Part shown: positions 5,308-9,251 of the stretch, one piece after another
Numbering within the stretch: the first letter of the stretch is position 1
Layout of the letters: each line of letters begins with the position of its first letter
Notes under the pieces: model-generated
What the model saw: the letters and a program-made list of their open reading frames with translations, nothing else
What the model was told of the DNA's origin: nothing
The model's database searches: none
Position numbers and translations under genes: made by a program
NCBI GenBank assembly: GCA_029858465.1
Contig: JAOUEZ010000042.1
Coordinates: forward strand, 1-9,251
Source: Thermoplasmata archaeon
Lineage (GTDB): Archaea; Thermoplasmatota; Thermoplasmata; UBA10834; DTMW01
Reading direction: 5' to 3'
DNA length: 9,251 bases

Positions 5308-7485
5308 TCACTTTTCCTCTTCTTCTTCAAGCAGTTCTTTCATTTTCTTTTTCTTCGACATCATCATCCAAATTGTTGCGACCGCAATGCCTGCGATAAC
5401 GACCACTGCTATGATTATTGGTAATGGATCACCAGTCCCTGGCGCCGAAGATCCAGACCATTTTATATGATAGAACAGTGGCGACTCTCCCCAGAAGTGG
5501 TCGATGGCAAGACCTGGATGTTCGGTCCAATTGCCCCAATTTGTCCACTTGTCCTCATTGTATCCAAAGCATGCCTTCGGATATGATGTCACTATCAAGT
5601 GTCCCCAGAGATAAGTTATCTTGCAACATTTCTCGACCCAGGTCATCCTTTCATCGTAATCAAAGATTCTCGCTTGCATGTCGTATGCGTGATCATACTC
5701 AGCGTCGGTAGTTCCGAACTCGTTCCATCCCCACATGGCGTAAGATGTCGGCACATAGAGCAGATAGTTAGGATCGACATCACCGCTCCAGTAGGTCATC
5801 GTGAAGTCGAACTCATAGCTATAAACCACCTGTCCCCAGAGCGCGACATTGACCAGTTTCTCCTTCACAGATATGCCGATGTCCTTCCATAAGCTCATAA
5901 GATATTGTCCTATCGCCTTGTCCTCAGGGACCTCCTGTTCGACGGTGTTATAAATTTCCAGTCTCTTGCCAATCGCATCGGCCTCAACGGTAATGATTCC
6001 GAGATTCTTCAGTCTGGCCGCAGCCTGCTGGCCAACTACACGGATGTTTTCTTCCGATGTGTTTTGCCAGGTGTATCCCGCAGCGTCGAGTATCTCATTG
6101 GCCCGAGTAATATTGTAATCCATTACATGCTTCAAGGTTGCATTGTAAGAATATACGATGTTATCGTCGGCATTGGTCACATTGAAGTAGGATATCTCGT
6201 CGTCCCCTGGTTCCCAATACCACTGCGGATAGACAGGCGATATTAGGTGATACCCAGGAGTTCCAAAGCCTTTGAAGACTGCTTGATTGATCAGATTCTT
6301 ATCTGTCGCGATTGCGGTTGCCCGTTGCACTGCTGGATCTAATCTCATTGGGTGCAATTCTGCAGCCGGGGCATCCTTGTAGACGTTCCAATGCGATATC
6401 GTCGTGTAGACTGTGCAGCTGTATGTGGAGACTAGTTTGAGATTTTGCGGAGCGTTCGGATCATCCTGTATTGCGAGGTAATTACCTGGAGTTATCTTAG
6501 CCGCATCAAGTCCTCCTGTCCTCAAGTTCAAGATGAGGGTCTGCTGCTCTGAGAAGAATTTCATTATCAGTTTGTCTATTTCTATTGTCCTGTTGAAATA
6601 TCCTCCCAGGCCTTTCCTGACGCCGTCTTCCATGAAATCGTAGAACGGATTCTTCGCCACAGTAAGAGATTCCTTCTGAATCACTTCCTGCTCGAGCAAG
6701 TCGGTCCCCATGAACGGTCCTGTGCCGATGGCTGGAACACCCTTCCATTCGATGGCTATGTATGTACTCGGGCGGCCTTCGAAGACGTGTTTCGGCATCA
6801 TCGGAATAGAAATGCTCTCTCCCCAAGCAATAGGAATCGGTATTTTCGAATCGAAATCCGCAAAGAACACTCTGACAGTGCTCTCGTTTATCTTTTCCGC
6901 GTAGTCGATCCATCTGCTGTATGGCTGATATGCCCAGTATGTGTTGAAGTTCGGTCCGATTTGCATATTGATGGTGAAGACGACATCGTCGGCGCTGAAC
7001 GGGACGCCGTCGCTCCAAAAGACATTCTCGGTCAGGTTGTACTGCCAGATTGAACCCAATGGCCAGTCAGATGGACTTTGATTGTGTTTCAATTGGCTGA
7101 AATCGCTCCCTGAGGCGGCCGCGCTATCGCCGCTCAAGAAATACCACGATTTGGCAAGATTCGGGGTGTATTCGCCGTCCTCATTTGGGAAGATGAGATA
7201 ATCATATACATATGAGTAGAACAGATAATCAGAATCGTATAGACCGATGTATGGATTTGCGGACGTCACTGACTCCCCCATTCCTATCGTGAATACCCTA
7301 TCTTCAGGCGCCGCCATCGCGATTCCCGACAAAGCCATTTGAAAAATCGTCAGAAAGAACATTCCGGCGATGAAAACCGATGTGATCGTTCGCAGATGAT
7401 CTGAGAGACAAATGTTCGATGGCTCTCCGTCTAAGCTGCTGTCAATATCCCCACTTAACTGATCGCTTGAGTCAAGCATCCACAT
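5308..7485 (-). CDS. ABC transporter substrate-binding protein, family 5 (peptide/nickel type), membrane anchored
   Basis: A 725-residue extracellular solute-binding protein of the SBP_bac_5 class, which captures oligopeptides or similar solutes for an ABC importer. The family pattern starts at about residue 64 with FTIGMGESVTSANPYIGLYD, continues with YVYDYLIFPNEDGEYTPNLAKSW and then FWSDGVPFSADDVVFTIN. It also has one hydrophobic helix near the N terminus (about 35-58, TSVFIAGMFFLTIFQMALSG) after an acidic stretch of 30 residues, and a second helix at about 688-709 (PLPIIIAVVVIAGIAVATIW). The tail is Lys-rich, then Glu-rich. A C-terminal membrane anchor is typical of archaeal surface receptors. 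GGAGG at 7490-7494 is four bases from ATG 7485 and ten from ATG 7479, so the start could be either. No permease or ATPase gene is adjacent, so it is an orphan receptor here. Substrate cannot be read from the sequence. Confidence 0.9.
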   Translation of the reverse strand: MWMLDSSDQLSGDIDSSLDGEPSNICLSDHLRTITSVFIAGMFFLTIFQMALSGIAMAAPEDRVFTIGMGESVTSANPYIGLYDSDYLFYSYVYDYLIFPNEDGEYTPNLAKSWYFLSGDSAAASGSDFSQLKHNQSPSDWPLGSIWQYNLTENVFWSDGVPFSADDVVFTINMQIGPNFNTYWAYQPYSRWIDYAEKINESTVRVFFADFDSKIPIPIAWGESISIPMMPKHVFEGRPSTYIAIEWKGVPAIGTGPFMGTDLLEQEVIQKESLTVAKNPFYDFMEDGVRKGLGGYFNRTIEIDKLIMKFFSEQQTLILNLRTGGLDAAKITPGNYLAIQDDPNAPQNLKLVSTYSCTVYTTISHWNVYKDAPAAELHPMRLDPAVQRATAIATDKNLINQAVFKGFGTPGYHLISPVYPQWYWEPGDDEISYFNVTNADDNIVYSYNATLKHVMDYNITRANEILDAAGYTWQNTSEENIRVVGQQAAARLKNLGIITVEADAIGKRLEIYNTVEQEVPEDKAIGQYLMSLWKDIGISVKEKLVNVALWGQVVYSYEFDFTMTYWSGDVDPNYLLYVPTSYAMWGWNEFGTTDAEYDHAYDMQARIFDYDERMTWVEKCCKITYLWGHLIVTSYPKACFGYNEDKWTNWGNWTEHPGLAIDHFWGESPLFYHIKWSGSSAPGTGDPLPIIIAVVVIAGIAVATIWMMMSKKKKMKELLEEEEEK

Positions 7486-7539
7486 CCTTCCTCCATCTAT
7501 AGCTGGTTAACTATGAGCAAATCATTATCGATTCTCTCA

Positions 7540-7549
7540 TATTTTATAG
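7540..7549 (-). promoter_or_regulatory. TATA box of the solute-binding protein gene
   Basis: The minus strand reads CTATAAAATA, a good archaeal TATA box. It predicts transcription from about 7520 and a leader of about 35 bases carrying the GGAGG site. Confidence 0.6.
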
Positions 7550-7558
7550 GAATCCCTA

Positions 7559-7589
7559 AAAGTGCCATTTTTCATGTAAAAAGCACTTT
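7559..7589. promoter_or_regulatory. Imperfect palindrome upstream of the solute-binding protein promoter
   Basis: AAAGTGC (7559-7565) mirrors GCACTTT (7583-7589), and inside them TTTTT (7568-7572) mirrors AAAAA (7578-7582), with a two-base CA offset on the left and CATGT at the centre. That is twelve complementary bases in 31. It lies just upstream of the TATA box, where archaeal activators bind. The rest of the 340-base gap 7486-7825 holds an A+T-rich stretch (about 7600-7690), a small AGAGCTCT palindrome at 7729-7736 and no gene other than a possible N-terminal extension of the aminotransferase. Confidence 0.45.
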
Positions 7590-7825
7590 CAGCCCTGCTT
7601 CTATGAGTACTTATACTTTCATTTCCAAAATTAGAAAAATATGAAATCTATTCAATTTGTAAATGATGCTCCTCAGCAATTTTTTTCTACTTCACGATAG
7701 TTGGGTAAGTTGATAAAGGGAAGCCCTCAGAGCTCTCGGCATTGTTCAAGCGAATCGAGATACATATCGCAATAATTGAAAATGCCATGGTCGCCCAGTG
7801 TCCTTTTATCATGTGGGGTTATACG

Positions 7826-9172
7826 ATGACTTCATCTTCAAGTTGCGAGGCAAAATATACTGCAAAAAGGAAAAAATCAAAAGCGCATTATGAGCAGGCA
7901 AAAAAGCATCTCCCAGCAGGTGTAGAAAGCAACATACGTCTTTTCGAGCCCCATCCTTTCATCGCTAAAGAAGGGAAAGGACCATATCTGTACGACATTG
8001 ATGGAAACAAACTGATTGATTTCGCGCTCGGCTACGGTCCGCTGATCCTCGGACACAGGAGGCCAGAGGTGATCAAGGCTGTCAAAGAGCAGCTCAATAG
8101 AGGCACAATGTTTGGATCGCCCACTTTGAACGCTCTTGAATATGTGAAGCTGATCAAGAAGGCCCTGCCATCCATCGAGTTGTTCAGATTCACCAACACC
8201 GGGTCGGAAGCGACCATGTATCCGTTGCGTGTCGCTCGCGCATACACCGGGAAGGAAAAGATTGCAAAGGCTGAAGGATCATATCACGGCGGCTATGATT
8301 ATATGATGCAGAGCGTCGACATCCCAGATGATGTTATGCAGAAGGGGAAGAAATGCCAACCAGCAGTCACCTGGGGCAAAGGTCTCCCGAAATGCATCTC
8401 AGATCTTGCGGTAATTTATCCGTTCAACGAATGGGACGAAACGGAGGAAATCATCCGAAAGAATGCTGACGAGCTTGCAGCTGTAATAATTGAGCCCGTG
8501 CATGCGGGCGGGGGATGCGTCATACCTAGAGGAGACTATCTGAAAAGACTTAGGAGACTGACCAAGGAACTCGGAATAGTACTGATTTTTGATGAGGTAT
8601 TGACTGGATTCCGGCTTGCTTTTGGAGGCGCCCAGGAACGCTTCGACGTAAAGCCTGACATCACAGCAGTTGCAAAAGTAGCCGGAGGCGGTTTTCAGCT
8701 TGGAGGGTTCGGTGGTAGCAAGGAAATAATGGAGGAGATACTTCCTAGCGATGAAGGAAATGTCTACCATGGAGGAACTTATAACGCACACGCCGTTTCC
8801 GTCGCCGCGGGACTGGCAACATTGAAAATCCTGTCCAAACCCGGCATATATTCTAAAATCGACAGGATCGGTGACATGTTCTTCAACGGGATCATAGATG
8901 TCGCAGAGGACAGGAAGGTCGATCTCTGGGTAGAACATGTGGGATCACTTGGACAGATATTCTTCACCGATAAAGAGGTCAGGACCTGGAGAGACGAGCA
9001 GGAAACAGACAGAGAGAAATGGGAAAAATGGTTCCTGAATGCGTTAACCGGGGGCATATTCTTCGGAGTTCCGCATCCTGACGGGCACGCATTCACATCA
9101 TTGGCTCATTCGCAGGAGGACATCAAGCGAGCATTGGAGATAGCCAGTGCCGCGTTCAAGGCAGTTGCTTAA
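7826..9172 (+). CDS. Class III aminotransferase, glutamate-1-semialdehyde aminomutase-like
   Basis: A 448-residue PLP-dependent enzyme of fold type I from ATG 7826, near the usual 420-450 of the GSAM group. Landmarks, numbered from this start, are: HYEQAKKHLPAGVESNIR (a GSAM-like N terminus), YLYDIDGNKLIDFALGYGPLILGH, NTGSEATMYPLRVARAYTG (PLP phosphate binding), YHGGYDYM, IIEPVHAGGG, LIFDEVLTGFR with Asp256, and AVAKVAGGG with Lys284 as the Schiff-base lysine. HGGTYNAH follows. True GSAM usually has a motif nearer EPVAGNMGVV and GKIIGGGLPVG, so this may be a paralogue acting on another beta- or omega-amino substrate. No tetrapyrrole genes are nearby. The frame is open back to TTG 7742 and also has ATG 7787 and 7811; ATG 7826 is chosen because the family begins just after it and GGGG lies seven bases upstream. 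A longer start is possible. Confidence 0.85.
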   Translation: MTSSSSCEAKYTAKRKKSKAHYEQAKKHLPAGVESNIRLFEPHPFIAKEGKGPYLYDIDGNKLIDFALGYGPLILGHRRPEVIKAVKEQLNRGTMFGSPTLNALEYVKLIKKALPSIELFRFTNTGSEATMYPLRVARAYTGKEKIAKAEGSYHGGYDYMMQSVDIPDDVMQKGKKCQPAVTWGKGLPKCISDLAVIYPFNEWDETEEIIRKNADELAAVIIEPVHAGGGCVIPRGDYLKRLRRLTKELGIVLIFDEVLTGFRLAFGGAQERFDVKPDITAVAKVAGGGFQLGGFGGSKEIMEEILPSDEGNVYHGGTYNAHAVSVAAGLATLKILSKPGIYSKIDRIGDMFFNGIIDVAEDRKVDLWVEHVGSLGQIFFTDKEVRTWRDEQETDREKWEKWFLNALTGGIFFGVPHPDGHAFTSLAHSQEDIKRALEIASAAFKAVA

Positions 9173-9178
9173 GTCAAT

Positions 9179-9241
9179 TGCCGATGTACAAAATTCGGCA
9201 GATTCCCTGCTTCCCCCAATGGAATATTAAAAATCTTTTTA
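9179..9241 (+). terminator. Possible terminator after the aminotransferase
   Basis: TGCCGA (9179-9184) and TCGGCA (9195-9200) form a six-base stem with a ten-base loop seven bases after the stop, and a T run (CTTTTTATT) follows at about 9235-9243. The distance between stem and T run is long, so the T run alone may be the signal. No gene is seen from 9173 to the end. Confidence 0.35.
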
Positions 9242-9251
9242 TTGAAATGAA

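Noticed and set aside
1..9251. CRISPR array, insertion sequence or integrase site
   Set aside because: I saw no regularly spaced direct repeats, no transposase or integrase frame, and no duplicated tRNA end after tRNA-Pro.

Overview
This window is archaeal. It carries the archaeal ribosomal/RNA polymerase cluster eL18 (L18e) - uL13 - uS9 - RpoN, a tRNA-Pro with no encoded CCA, TATA-type promoter elements and GGTGAT/GGAGG ribosome binding sites. Gene content and composition (about half G+C, orphan membrane-anchored ABC solute receptor) fit a Thermoplasmata-like euryarchaeon, for example a relative of the Methanomassiliicoccales. That placement is an inference from a few genes, not a proof.

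Layout. Positions 1-976 (+) hold the 3' part of a ubiquitin-conjugating (E2/UBC) enzyme gene, overlapped by a gene for a JAMM/MPN+ metalloprotease very like Rpn11. Facing it, 991-2588 (-) is a translationally coupled pair: a 6-phospho-3-hexuloisomerase (SIS domain) and an endonuclease IV-like / sugar-phosphate-isomerase-like TIM barrel. A divergent promoter region (2589-2798) separates this from the ribosomal operon at 2799-4191 (+), followed by tRNA-Pro(GGG) at 4225-4297. Then come a small four-helix membrane protein (+), a small unrecognised protein (-), a large family 5 extracellular solute-binding protein anchored at both ends (-), a 340-base regulatory gap with a palindrome, and a class III aminotransferase of the glutamate-1-semialdehyde aminomutase type (+).

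The most interesting part is the left edge. An E2 with the HPN tripeptide, a candidate catalytic cysteine and the downstream Trp/PNP signature is encoded directly before, and overlapping, an Rpn11-type isopeptidase with a full E...HxHx7SxxD metal site. This is the core of a eukaryote-like ubiquitin conjugation/deconjugation operon. Such operons are established in Caldiarchaeum and Asgard archaea but are not expected in an ordinary euryarchaeal housekeeping neighbourhood. The ubiquitin-like modifier, E1 and possible RING E3 would lie upstream, outside the window. The rest is mostly ordinary metabolism and translation, with some unusual active-site substitutions noted below.
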